The notes beneath the pieces were generated by a model. It ran no database searches, was not told where the DNA came from, and saw only the letters and a list, made by a program, of their open reading frames with translations. DNA of 64,000 nucleotides from contig JAJYOU010000008.1 in the NCBI GenBank assembly GCA_021795965.1, positions 1-64,000 on the forward strand. Reading direction: 5' to 3'. The DNA is from Chloroflexota bacterium (GTDB lineage Bacteria > Chloroflexota > Anaerolineae > Anaerolineales > Villigracilaceae). Below are positions 27,311 through 35,957 of the stretch, piece after piece; position 1 is the first letter of the stretch; each line of letters begins with the position of its first letter. The translations under genes and the position numbers were made by a program.

Positions 27311-28159
27311 TTAGGCAGGCAATTTTTGTGCAATACATTCAATCAAAACGATCCGATTCTCGTTGAGATTGCGCACTTGATTCTGAGCCATTACACGAAA
27401 GTCTGGTCCTAGCAGAACATGAAATCCAAGTGCTGGACTTACGCCTTGTTGCTCAATTTTTGTGGCAACTTCTTTGAACCATACCCGGCCAACTTCAGAC
27501 GTATCACGCCAACTGAGAATGTGTAATCCTGTAGTCTCCAAGATTTCGTTAAGTTTTTCCGGAGTTATCAAGAAACTAATTGAGGATTCGGATGCCCAGG
27601 GAACCGGGTAATACAATGGACTGACTGGCCCAGCAAGAACATCGTACATGGCGAAGTAGCCATTTGGCCGCAACACCCGTGCGATTTCAGAATAGAGTTT
27701 TGGTTTATCAGCAATGTTCATGGCAGCATGTTGAGTCCAGACTACATCAAAGGAGTGGTCCTCAAATGGCATGTCGAGAGCACTACCTTGTCGATAAGTC
27801 ACAAGTGAAGAAAGACCCAGCCAATCTGCGAGCGATTGAGCAACGTGGCAATATTCATCAGTTAGGTCGATGCCTGTGACTTGACAACCATACTCCGAAG
27901 CTAGATAGCGTGAGGCGCCGCCAACACCGCTGCCGACATCTAAGACTTTGTAATTGGAGTTTAGCTTTACCTGGGAAGCTAGTTCACGGGTTGCTTCGCG
28001 ACCACGGATGTGAAATTCATCAATTGGCGCAAGATCTTCCAATTTTAGGCGATGAATGTCTTTGCCTGCTGCTGTCAAGGCTGCTAAAATGGCACCTTCT
28101 AAACCCCGGAGGCTGTAATGTTCTTGGATATCGTACTCTTGTGAATTGTGTGATGACAC
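27311..28159 (-). CDS. class I SAM-dependent methyltransferase
   Basis: A 282-aa cytosolic methyltransferase. Motif I VLDVGSGVGGASRYLA lies near residue 73, the acidic residue binding the SAM ribose is in VTGIDLT, and motif II/III are SFDVVWTQHAAMNI and ARVLRPNGYFAMYDVLAG. The layout (helical N-terminal cap, WTQHAAMNI) is like sarcosine/dimethylglycine and sterol-type small-molecule methyltransferases. The substrate is unknown. Start ATG with AGGAG about 12 nt upstream. It is one of the single-orientation accessory genes and is unrelated to the neighbouring mevalonate operon. Confidence 0.92.
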   Translation of the reverse strand: MSSHNSQEYDIQEHYSLRGLEGAILAALTAAGKDIHRLKLEDLAPIDEFHIRGREATRELASQVKLNSNYKVLDVGSGVGGASRYLASEYGCQVTGIDLTDEYCHVAQSLADWLGLSSLVTYRQGSALDMPFEDHSFDVVWTQHAAMNIADKPKLYSEIARVLRPNGYFAMYDVLAGPVSPLYYPVPWASESSISFLITPEKLNEILETTGLHILSWRDTSEVGRVWFKEVATKIEQQGVSPALGFHVLLGPDFRVMAQNQVRNLNENRIVLIECIAQKLPA

Positions 28160-28254
28160 GTTTGGGTCTCCTATTCATAAAGTTAACGAACGAGAGAATG
28201 CTACTGATATATTTTTAGATCTATTTTCTATCAACCTTGGGTAAGCAAGGTAAC

Positions 28255-28431
28255 TTATTGCACAACCTGCGGTGCGTGTGAGCATGGATTTGCCATCGAA
28301 AAGATGAGATCAAGGATGTATTTGTTATTGTAATGTTTGGCTTTAAGCGCACGCACACCTGCCAGTGTTTGTACTACTGGTGAAGAATCCAATCCCCCTG
28401 TGGATACCTGCTCTAAATATACTAATTTCAT
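28255..28431 (-). pseudogene. truncated paralogue of the 154-aa unknown protein
   Basis: The minus-strand frame starts MKLVYLEQVSTGGLDSSPVV and continues QTLAGVRALKAKHYNNKY. It aligns with the first ~40 residues of the protein at 25202-25666. Homology then ends and a stop follows after 58 codons. AGGAG lies 7 nt before the ATG, so the start is intact and a short peptide could still be made. As with the intact copy, it is preceded by a hairpin and a DUF35-like gene tail. Confidence 0.65.
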
Positions 28432-28498
28432 AATATTACTCCTAATTGATATTGTATATCAACAACATCTCAATTTCAAGGTACATATATATTCAAAT

Positions 28499-28528
28499 GT
28501 AAAAACCGCTCCCTATATGGGGAGCGGT
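28499..28528 (-). terminator. hairpin terminator H5 of the mevalonate operon
   Basis: A perfect 9-bp stem ACCGCTCCC/GGGAGCGGT followed on the minus strand by TTTTTACA. It lies about 50 nt after the DUF35 stop and ends the mevalonate operon. Confidence 0.82.
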
Positions 28529-28575
28529 GTAAGATATTTACGATTCGCTGTTCTCAGTTCTCAAAACTCTTGATC

Positions 28576-28977
28576 TCACGCACCCATCACCGGCCTGAAT
28601 TTATAGCCGTAAACAATGACCCCGCGCTCGTCGCCGTCATTCCGAATTTTTCGCGTTACCATCTCGACGGGCATGCCAATTTCGACCGGCTGTTCACCAA
28701 GATCGGTCAGCTGGGCTGTGATCATGGGTCCTTCAGTAAGTTTGACAATTGCCACGGTGTAGGGTGCGTTGGAATCATACCCGGTCGGGGCTTCATAAAT
28801 CGTGGTGTAAGAAAAAATTTCACCCTTACCGCTAAAGGTGTACTGGGTCCTGGCTTCATTCCCGCAGTTTGGACAAATATCGCGGGGCGGAAAAATCTTG
28901 TAATCACAGTGAGGGCAAACCTCACCGACCAGACCATATCGTTGTTGTTTTAAGCGCCAGTGGCGTGCAATTTCCAT
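28576..28977 (-). CDS. Zn-ribbon OB-fold protein (DUF35) of the thiolase/HMG-CoA synthase complex
   Basis: A 133-aa protein with an N-terminal zinc ribbon (CPHC near residue 20 and CPNC near residue 35) and a C-terminal OB fold ending VYGYKFRPVMGA. In archaea the DUF35 protein bridges acetoacetyl-CoA thiolase and HMG-CoA synthase and holds a shared CoA site, which lets the intermediate pass directly. Here it is the last gene of the same set, after the thiolase-like gene. Start at the ATG at 28977 with AGGAG 9 nt upstream; a longer frame to 29034 lacks support. Diverged copies of its 3' end lie at 22.5, 25.9 and 27.1 kb. Confidence 0.93.
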   Translation of the reverse strand: MEIARHWRLKQQRYGLVGEVCPHCDYKIFPPRDICPNCGNEARTQYTFSGKGEIFSYTTIYEAPTGYDSNAPYTVAIVKLTEGPMITAQLTDLGEQPVEIGMPVEMVTRKIRNDGDERGVIVYGYKFRPVMGA

Positions 28978-29130
28978 ATTAAAAAACTCCTTTTGAAGAT
29001 GCCTGAGTGTGATTCTATTCCCGGGCACTATCAAAGTCTATCAAACAGGCTATCAATCCCTATAATCTTTATCATAAAAAACAGACAGCCTGGTTTAGCT
29101 GTCTGGAATCTTCAATTATGGGCATTTCGT

Positions 29131-30291
29131 TTAGCTGGTTTTTTTCAAAACGAAACTAACTGCCGTGGATGCCGGTCCGCCAAGGGATTGAATTAATGCG
29201 TGCTGGGGATTTTCAACCTGGTTTCTTCCAGCGGAGCCTCTCAGCTGCAGGGCTGCTTCAATCGCCTGGTAGATTCCACTGGCTCCCCCGGTAAAACCGC
29301 GGGCTTTCAAACCTCCCATGGTGGCGCAAGGAATCTTTCCTTTCAACCCAATCGAACCATCAGCTGCCAGCTGCCATCCCAGCCCACGTTTGGCAAAACC
29401 AGCAGCTTCCAGGGATAAGGCTGCGTAAATGCTGAACGCATCATGATATTCAAAGAGATCGATCTGTTCGGGAGAAATTCCGGCTCTTTTTAATGCCTGG
29501 GTGGTGGCAATCTTAGCTGCTTGAAATGAGAGGAGATCCTGCCGGTCATGAAGAGCCAATGTGTCGGTGGAGCTGCCCATTCCCGCGATGCTGATGAGTG
29601 GGTGGGAATATTTTTGTGGAATCAAATCACGGCGGGTTAAAATAAGCGCTGCTGCGCCATCTGCAAGGGGAGCTGCATCAAACAGATTGAGAGGGTCACA
29701 AACTTTTTCCGCCCGGGCATAAGTTTCAGGTTTTATGGCTTTTTGGTACATGGCAAATTTGTTTCCCGCCCCGTTGGCGTGTGCGGTCAATGCAAATCCG
29801 GCGAATCCATCAGCAGGTACTTTGTACTCGTAAATATAGCGCTGCATTAAGAAGGCTGCCTGGGCGACCGGGGTCAATCCCTGCATGGCTTCATAATCAC
29901 TATCCATGCCAGATGCCAGGGCAGCTTCCACATCGGTCCCGATTTTATCAGTGAATTTTTCAACGCCGACAACCAGGGCAGTATCCACCAGACCGCTGGC
30001 GATGGCAAGGTAACCCTGGCGCAGAGCCGCGCCTCCTGAAGCGCCGGCTGCCTCCAGCGTGACTGCTTCGATGCCGGTCAAACCCGCATAATCAGCCAGC
30101 AATCCACCCAGGTGAGCTTGATTGGAGAGATTAAGAGAAAGCATATTCCCAACGAAAAGAGCCTGCGGTTTTAATCCGCCGCTATCATCCAATGCCTGTT
30201 TGATAGCCTGATAAGCGAGATCTCGCAGGGAAATTTCCCATTGTTCCCCGGCAGCAGTTTGACCTATTCCAGAAATGACAATTTCTTTCAT
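29131..30291 (-). CDS. thiolase-fold protein of the mevalonate operon, catalytic Cys and His missing
   Basis: A 386-aa protein of the archaeal/SCP2-type thiolase family, normal in length. Archaeal thiolases have a nucleophilic Cys in a motif like EAACASGGAA; this one reads EAAGASGGAA with Gly at residue 83. The later GHPxGATG motif, which carries a catalytic His, reads GFTGGASG with Phe at residue 333. The His of EYHDAF (residue 283) is retained. Gene order (HMGR, HMGCS, this, DUF35) is that of a thiolase-HMGCS-DUF35 complex. It may be a non-catalytic partner, or use a different chemistry. Start ATG with AAGGG upstream, 29 nt after the HMGCS stop. Confidence 0.9.
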   Translation of the reverse strand: MKEIVISGIGQTAAGEQWEISLRDLAYQAIKQALDDSGGLKPQALFVGNMLSLNLSNQAHLGGLLADYAGLTGIEAVTLEAAGASGGAALRQGYLAIASGLVDTALVVGVEKFTDKIGTDVEAALASGMDSDYEAMQGLTPVAQAAFLMQRYIYEYKVPADGFAGFALTAHANGAGNKFAMYQKAIKPETYARAEKVCDPLNLFDAAPLADGAAALILTRRDLIPQKYSHPLISIAGMGSSTDTLALHDRQDLLSFQAAKIATTQALKRAGISPEQIDLFEYHDAFSIYAALSLEAAGFAKRGLGWQLAADGSIGLKGKIPCATMGGLKARGFTGGASGIYQAIEAALQLRGSAGRNQVENPQHALIQSLGGPASTAVSFVLKKTS

Positions 30292-30320
30292 TAATACCCT
30301 TTCAAAAATCTTTTCGTCAT

Positions 30321-31403
30321 TTATTTCATTTGCAGCTTGCCACGATAGCGTGCGTAGGTGGCGTAATCAATTTCAGTCCGGCGCGAAATATATTCCTGAG
30401 TTTTGGTTGCGCGACCCTGTGCGTCAAGCAGCTTATCTGTAACGACAATGTCAAAAGCATCTGAACCAGCTCCGGAACCAAACGAAACCATCAGGATCCG
30501 ATCACCCGGTTGGGCAATATCCAGGATGCCGGTTAAACCGATCAAGGCAGCCCCCGCATAGGTGTTTCCAATCACCGGCACCAGGAGGGAGGGAGCGATT
30601 TGTTCCAGGCTAAAACCCAGCATCCCGGCGACCCGCTGTGGAAACTTTGAGTTGGGCTGATGAAAAGCCGCCCACTTGTAATCAGAAGCCTTTGTGCCTG
30701 AAGCTTGCATTAAAGCCGTGGCTGCTTCGGTGATGTGTTTGAAATAAGCCGGTTCCCCGGTGAAACGCATGCCGTGTTCAGGGTACTTCTGATTTTCGCG
30801 GCGCCAGAAATCCGGGGTATCCGTGACATAAGAATAGGAAGAATTGATGACCGCCATGGATTCTTCGGCGGGTCCAACAATATACGCGGCGCCGCCCGCT
30901 CCAGCCGTGTATTCGAGTGCATCTCCGGGTTTTCCCTGGGCGGTATCCATGCCAATTGCCATGGCATAACGAGCCATACCCGAACCAACCAGACCCATCG
31001 CAGCAACCAGGGCTTCTGTGCCAGCTTTACAGGCAAATTCCCAATCAGCTGCCTGTGTATTGGGAACAGCGCCAATAGCTTCAGCCACCAGCGTGGAGGA
31101 GGGTTTTACCGCATAGGGATGTGATTCCGAGCCAACCCAGACCGCCCGCAACTCCATGGGATTAATTTGTGCCCGAGCCATTGCATTTCTGGCAGCTTCA
31201 ATCGACATGCTGATCACGTCCTCGTCCAATCCGGGAACAGCCTTTTCCTTGATGGGCAGTCCGCCTTTGCCGCCGGTCCAAACCCTTGCCACTTCCCGGG
31301 CTGGCAGGCGGTAACGGGGAACATAAGCGCCGTAGCCAACGATTCCGACCGGTTTATTGGGCTTGAGCAGGGTATTAGATGTTGTTTCGCTGGAATTTGT
31401 CAT
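30321..31403 (-). CDS. hydroxymethylglutaryl-CoA synthase, archaeal type
   Basis: A 360-aa enzyme that condenses acetyl-CoA with acetoacetyl-CoA to HMG-CoA. It has the archaeal-type start [16 protein letters not shown], the catalytic Cys at about residue 125 in [12 protein letters not shown], the His motif FHQPNSKFP, and [12 protein letters not shown] near the C-terminus. All key residues are present, unlike the adjacent thiolase-like protein. The longer frame starts at 31412; I chose the ATG at 31403 because AGGA lies 8 nt upstream. It is tightly linked to HMG-CoA reductase (18-nt gap) and the thiolase gene. Confidence 0.95.
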   Translation of the reverse strand: MTNSSETTSNTLLKPNKPVGIVGYGAYVPRYRLPAREVARVWTGGKGGLPIKEKAVPGLDEDVISMSIEAARNAMARAQINPMELRAVWVGSESHPYAVKPSSTLVAEAIGAVPNTQAADWEFACKAGTEALVAAMGLVGSGMARYAMAIGMDTAQGKPGDALEYTAGAGGAAYIVGPAEESMAVINSSYSYVTDTPDFWRRENQKYPEHGMRFTGEPAYFKHITEAATALMQASGTKASDYKWAAFHQPNSKFPQRVAGMLGFSLEQIAPSLLVPVIGNTYAGAALIGLTGILDIAQPGDRILMVSFGSGAGSDAFDIVVTDKLLDAQGRATKTQEYISRRTEIDYATYARYRGKLQMK

Positions 31404-31421
31404 GAATACCATCCTGAATTT

Positions 31422-32699
31422 CTATTTCATCAACTCTTTCAACAATGATTCCGCCCGGTCAATCCGGATCGTTTTCTCCGCAATCATACGGGCAGAAATT
31501 TTTTCAATCATATCACCGCGCGCGCCGGCAGCTACGGCGACCTGCCTGGCATGCAGGGTCATATGTCCGCGTTGGATTCCTTCGGTTGCCAGGGCACGCA
31601 GAGCAGCCAGGTTTTGAGCCAAGCCAACTGAGACAATAATTTCCGCCAATTCTGAAGCTGTTTTGACTCCCATTAATTTGAGTGCCGCACGGGCAGCGGG
31701 ATGAACCCTGGTTGCCCCGCCAATAATTCCGACAGCCATGGGCATTTCAAGGGTGCCTACCAGGTCTCCATTTGCATTTTTACCCCAGGTGCTCAAGCTG
31801 GTATATCTTCCCGAACGCGAAGCATACGCATGCGCTCCAGCTTCGATCGCCCGCCAATCGTTCCCCGTGGCAATCACCACGGCATCAACACCGTTCATGA
31901 TGCCCTTGTTTTGCGTGGCAGCTCGGTATGGATCGACCGCTGCAAAAACATACGCCGCGATAATTCCATCGCGGACACTTTCTCCAGTGTACTGGTCAAA
32001 AGCAAGATCTTGAATTGGAATAGTGCAGCGTGCCCGGGTGATGCGCCTGTCTGCCAGGTTTGATAGGATGCGCAGATGGACCCTGCCTCCGGTAATCGCC
32101 TCAACCTGGGGCGCAAGCCGTTCACAGGCAGTATTGACAGCATTCGCGCCCATGGCATCGCGCACATCATAAATCAGGTGGATCACGATGAAGCCCCCGA
32201 TGGCTGAATCCTCAAAAATATGCACTTCCAAATCGCGCGCCCCGCCGCCAAATTTTTTCAAAACGGGATCGATGGAATCGGCTGAAGCCAGCAACTCGGC
32301 TTTATGCTCATACAGTTTCAGGGAGGCTTCCTGCAAATTGGGCAGATCAAGCACTTGCATTTGACCAATCATTTCGGGGGAACTGGAAGTTGCCTGAAAA
32401 CCGCCGGAACTGCGGGCGAGCTTGGCCATAAAGGATGCCCCCGCCACGACTGAAGGTTCTTCAATGGCCATGGGAACGAGAACATCCCGACCATTGACCA
32501 GAAAATTTAAGCCGATACCGAGAGGCAAAGAATGGACGCCAACCACATTCTCTATCATGTGTTCGGCTGCATCAAGCTCGAGACCGCCCGTTTTCCAGGC
32601 TGCCAGATCATCCGGCGTCAAATTAGCATTTTCCGCAGCTTGGGATAGGCGTTCATCAGCATTCAATTTGTAAAACCCTGAAAGGCGAGAGGTTCCCAT
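31422..32699 (-). CDS. hydroxymethylglutaryl-CoA reductase, class II
   Basis: A 425-aa class II (so-called degradative) HMG-CoA reductase that makes mevalonate from HMG-CoA with NAD(P)H. It shows ENVVGVHSLPLGIGLNF with the catalytic Glu, EEPSVVAGASF, the Lys region NKGIMNGVDAVVIATGND and the terminal LHARQ with catalytic His. It lacks the membrane anchor of class I enzymes. In this operon with HMG-CoA synthase it is biosynthetic in role. Start at the ATG at 32699 (MGTSRLSGFYKL) with AGGAA upstream; an extended frame to 32735 begins at TTG. It is the first gene of the operon and divergent from the histidine kinase. Confidence 0.95.
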   Translation of the reverse strand: MGTSRLSGFYKLNADERLSQAAENANLTPDDLAAWKTGGLELDAAEHMIENVVGVHSLPLGIGLNFLVNGRDVLVPMAIEEPSVVAGASFMAKLARSSGGFQATSSSPEMIGQMQVLDLPNLQEASLKLYEHKAELLASADSIDPVLKKFGGGARDLEVHIFEDSAIGGFIVIHLIYDVRDAMGANAVNTACERLAPQVEAITGGRVHLRILSNLADRRITRARCTIPIQDLAFDQYTGESVRDGIIAAYVFAAVDPYRAATQNKGIMNGVDAVVIATGNDWRAIEAGAHAYASRSGRYTSLSTWGKNANGDLVGTLEMPMAVGIIGGATRVHPAARAALKLMGVKTASELAEIIVSVGLAQNLAALRALATEGIQRGHMTLHARQVAVAAGARGDMIEKISARMIAEKTIRIDRAESLLKELMK

Positions 32700-32781
32700 A
32701 AAAGTTCCTGTGGTGATCCGTCCTGGTAAAATCAAACGACCAACGATATTTTACTTTTATCTTCTGGCAAAACCTATCAAC

Positions 32782-32809
32782 TTGACAATTCGGATTGCTA
32801 GGGTAGAAT
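32782..32809 (+). promoter_or_regulatory. sigma-70 promoter of the histidine kinase gene
   Basis: TTGACA (32782-32787) and TAGAAT (32804-32809) are 16 bp apart and followed about 20 nt later by the kinase start. It lies in the divergent region shared with the mevalonate operon. Confidence 0.72.
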
Positions 32810-32830
32810 AAATCCGATAGGAGATTGTAG

Positions 32831-34507
32831 ATGTTACTGTCGCACCAGCAATTGGAAGATCGGCTTATGGAACTCCATCAAGCCAGCCTCCAAATTGTGG
32901 GGGATGTCTCGTTGGAGTCATTGTTAAAGCGGATCGCGACAGTGGCTTGTGAACAAGTCCAGGCGCGATATGCTGCGTTAGGTGTTTTTGGGGATAACGG
33001 AAAGCTCAAGCAATTTGTTTCTGTCGGAATGACCCAGAATGAAATCCTCCATATTTCTCACCCTCCAGTCGGGAGCGGTTTGCTTGGATTATTAAAAAAC
33101 TCAGATCATCCCATTCGTATTTCAAATATCTCAAGTGACAGCCGCAGTGCAGGGTTTCCGAAAAATCACCCTGCCATGGAGACTTTCCTGGGGGTTCCCA
33201 TCCTTTTGGGAGATGTTCAGCTCGGACAGATTTATCTGACTGAAAAACTTAACCATGAAGAGTTTTCGCTTGAAGATGAAAACATCATCATGCTGCTTGC
33301 AAATTATGCCGCGGTTGCCATCAATAATGCGCGCAATTATGAAGAACTTAAGCTCAGAGACCAGGCTCTGACCAGGAGAAACCAGGACCTGGCTTTATTA
33401 AATAACATCGCTGGCGTCCTGACCGCTTCCTTGAAGCTGGATGAAATTTTGCACAAAACACTCTCCCTGGTGATGGACTATATGGAAGTGGAATCTGGTG
33501 AGATCTTTCTCCTGGAGGATGACAAACAAACCTTGCGCCTGGTTCTGCACCGCGGACAGGCTGCAGATGTTTTTTGGACCCGTAATCGATTTATGACCGG
33601 CGAGGGGATTATTGGGCTGGTTGCCAAAACTGGCGAAGCGGTCGTCAGCCATGATCTGGCGCATGACATGCGCTATTTAAGAGACGCGGTGGTGGATGCT
33701 GGTTTCAAACAAATGGCTTGTTTTCCTTTGGCTTCCAGCGGGAACCTGGTAGGCGTATTGAGCGCAGTAACCCGCGGCTCGACCCCATTAAATGATCATG
33801 ATATCCAGGTGATTACTGCGATTGGCAGTTGGGCAGGACTGGCGATTGAAAATGCCCGTCTGCACAGTGAATCCCGCCGGTTGGCTATTTTGGAAGAGAG
33901 AGATCGAATTGGGATGGACCTTCATGACGGCATCATTCAGTCCATCTACGGGGTCGGTTTGGTGCTCGAACATGCCAGGCTGCTGGCAAATGAAGAACCG
34001 GCCAAGGCTGCAGACCGGATTCAACTGGCAATCAACAGTCTCGATCACACGATTCGGGATATTCGTTCTTATATTTTGGATTTACGCCCACGTCAATTTG
34101 CGGATGAAAACCTGATGGATGGTTTGCGGCGGCTGGTGATGGAATTTCGAATTAATACCCTGGCGGAAGCAAATTTAATTGGCAACCAGGATGAATTGAA
34201 GGAAATCCCTTCTGCTCACGCCATGGTCATGTTCCATATTTGCCAGGAGGCTCTTGCCAACGCCGCCAAGCATGGTCATCCCAAAAAGGTGGATGTTTCC
34301 GTCTGGACCTCGCCCGAACGAATTGTTCTCGAAGTTCAGGATAACGGACAGGGGTTTGAAATTGAAAAAATGAGCATGACTCTCGGGCATGGTCTTTCAA
34401 ATATGCTCACTCGCGCGCGTCATGTGGGAGGAGATGTTGAAATCACTTCAACAATTGGTGAAGGAACTTCCATCATGGCATGGATACCCAGAAATCCGCA
34501 GAAGTAA
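32831..34507 (+). CDS. GAF-domain sensor histidine kinase (HisKA_3, NarX/LiaS type)
   Basis: A 558-aa cytosolic kinase without membrane segments. Two GAF domains lie at about residues 20-165 and 190-345. The dimerisation/phosphoacceptor domain has DRIGMDLHDGIIQSIYG with the His near residue 363. The HATPase domain has the N-box EALANAAKHGHP and the G-box DNGQGFE near residues 475-515, followed by GHGLSNMLTRA. Kinases of this class pair with NarL/FixJ regulators, but none is adjacent, so it is an orphan here. The GAF domains may sense a small molecule, nitric oxide or redox. It is transcribed divergently from the mevalonate operon. Confidence 0.95.
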   Translation: MLLSHQQLEDRLMELHQASLQIVGDVSLESLLKRIATVACEQVQARYAALGVFGDNGKLKQFVSVGMTQNEILHISHPPVGSGLLGLLKNSDHPIRISNISSDSRSAGFPKNHPAMETFLGVPILLGDVQLGQIYLTEKLNHEEFSLEDENIIMLLANYAAVAINNARNYEELKLRDQALTRRNQDLALLNNIAGVLTASLKLDEILHKTLSLVMDYMEVESGEIFLLEDDKQTLRLVLHRGQAADVFWTRNRFMTGEGIIGLVAKTGEAVVSHDLAHDMRYLRDAVVDAGFKQMACFPLASSGNLVGVLSAVTRGSTPLNDHDIQVITAIGSWAGLAIENARLHSESRRLAILEERDRIGMDLHDGIIQSIYGVGLVLEHARLLANEEPAKAADRIQLAINSLDHTIRDIRSYILDLRPRQFADENLMDGLRRLVMEFRINTLAEANLIGNQDELKEIPSAHAMVMFHICQEALANAAKHGHPKKVDVSVWTSPERIVLEVQDNGQGFEIEKMSMTLGHGLSNMLTRARHVGGDVEITSTIGEGTSIMAWIPRNPQK

Positions 34508-34591
34508 ATTCCTTTTAATCCCAGCATCCGTTTTGATGATTTATTTGAAATTATTTGATTGTGGTGAAAACCACATTTTTTCTATCTAAAT

Positions 34592-35446
34592 ATGCCTGGC
34601 GAAGCAGTTCTACTTCTTTTTCTCTCAGCAGTTTTACATACAACCTGGAATTTTCAATTAAAGCAGCTTCGAGAAAAATATATCGCCATCTGGTGGTCAA
34701 TATTAATCGGATCGGGGATATTTTTACCTTTTCTAATTTTTTTTGGCCTCCCTGCCTGGAAGATTTGGCCGTACCTCCTCGCCAGTGTATTTGTCGAAAT
34801 TTGTTATTTCATCGCGCTTTCCGCCGCCTACGGGGATGCAGATTTTTCACTGGTGTATCCGATTGCCAGGGGTTTCGCCCCGGCGCTGATCGCGACCTGG
34901 TCCGTATTATTCCTGGGGGAGAAATTGACCTGGGGTGGAGTTTTGGGGGTGGGGACAATCATCCTCGGCCTCCTGATCATCAGCGTTCAAAATATCTTTC
35001 AAGTTGGAATTAAAAAACCCAGCCTGATCGGATTGCTACTCCCGATCCTGCTCGCATTCTTAATCTCGATATATTCAACCATTGATGGAGCGGCGGTCAA
35101 GCTGACCCCGGTCTTCTCTTACACGGTTCTGGTTTTTTTCCTTTCCCCGGTTTTATCCACACCTCTTCTCTTAAAAAAATATCCCTGGCAAATGATCGTT
35201 GAAGAATTTTCCAAACAACGTTTCCAAATCATCAGTATTGGTTTACTGACCGTCTTCGCATATTTTCTGGCTTTGATTGCCTATTCGATTGCGCCTGTTA
35301 GTTATGTCGGTGCCATCCGGGAAGTCAGCGTCGTTTTGGGGGCGCTGGCTGGCTGGAAAATTTTCGGGGAAAAAATGGGAGGAGTCCGTGTCATTGGTTC
35401 CCTGGTGATATTTCTCGGGATCATGATCATTGCTCTGAAGGGTTGA
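34592..35446 (+). CDS. EamA/DMT-family transporter
   Basis: A 284-aa integral membrane protein with ten hydrophobic segments in two repeats (FLSAVLHTTWNF..., then LIGLLLPILLAFLISIYSTI...). It has the DMT pattern DFSLVYPIARGFAPALIATW. The substrate is unknown. It is not closely similar to the EamA protein at 8.1 kb by eye. It lies alone between the kinase and dnaA. Confidence 0.9.
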   Translation: MPGEAVLLLFLSAVLHTTWNFQLKQLREKYIAIWWSILIGSGIFLPFLIFFGLPAWKIWPYLLASVFVEICYFIALSAAYGDADFSLVYPIARGFAPALIATWSVLFLGEKLTWGGVLGVGTIILGLLIISVQNIFQVGIKKPSLIGLLLPILLAFLISIYSTIDGAAVKLTPVFSYTVLVFFLSPVLSTPLLLKKYPWQMIVEEFSKQRFQIISIGLLTVFAYFLALIAYSIAPVSYVGAIREVSVVLGALAGWKIFGEKMGGVRVIGSLVIFLGIMIIALKG

Positions 35447-35957
35447 ATAAAATACTGGTAAACAAGGGTCGAATCTGAATATATTCATCATCTGGAAATT
35501 TTTGCTGGGTATGGGTTGATCTTAATAATTGTGAATCCTCAAAATACACCTTTCACATTCTCGAAAAAATTATTTCGACCCTCTTAATTTTTTTAAGATG
35601 GATATACGATATGCCGGTTTTTTCGTGTTTTTATCCCATATACAGGGCTTATTCTTTTAATGAAGGTGTTTATGGCGACAACATTTGTTCTAAACATGCG
35701 TGTTACCAAACAATCTTGAAAACTCATATTTTAAGGTTGTCTAATCTTAAATTAAAGAATGTTTTTAAGATAGCGTAGGCTAAGCGTGTAGCGCAATTTA
35801 TTCCTTTTTGCTAAAATTTATTCAGTTATCCATTCGGGATGGCAACGGAAAATCGTCCCTTTTTATATTTCAAAACAATCAATTAGATCTTTTCCCTCTC
35901 TCTAAAAAAAATAATTTAGTGAGCCTGGTGAAATTTTACCAACTAACGGAGTAGCAA
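35447..35957. other. AT-rich region upstream of dnaA
   Basis: About 510 bases without a gene and distinctly AT-rich. Near-DnaA-box sequences such as ttatcccat and ttatccatt occur, but I see no perfect TTATCCACA cluster here. One perfect TTATCCACA is inside the EamA gene at 35153-35161. The region probably contains the dnaA promoter; an origin cannot be supported. Confidence 0.4.

Noticed and set aside
35447-35957. Replication origin next to dnaA
   Set aside because: No cluster of perfect DnaA boxes and no dnaN/recF neighbourhood; evidence is too thin.
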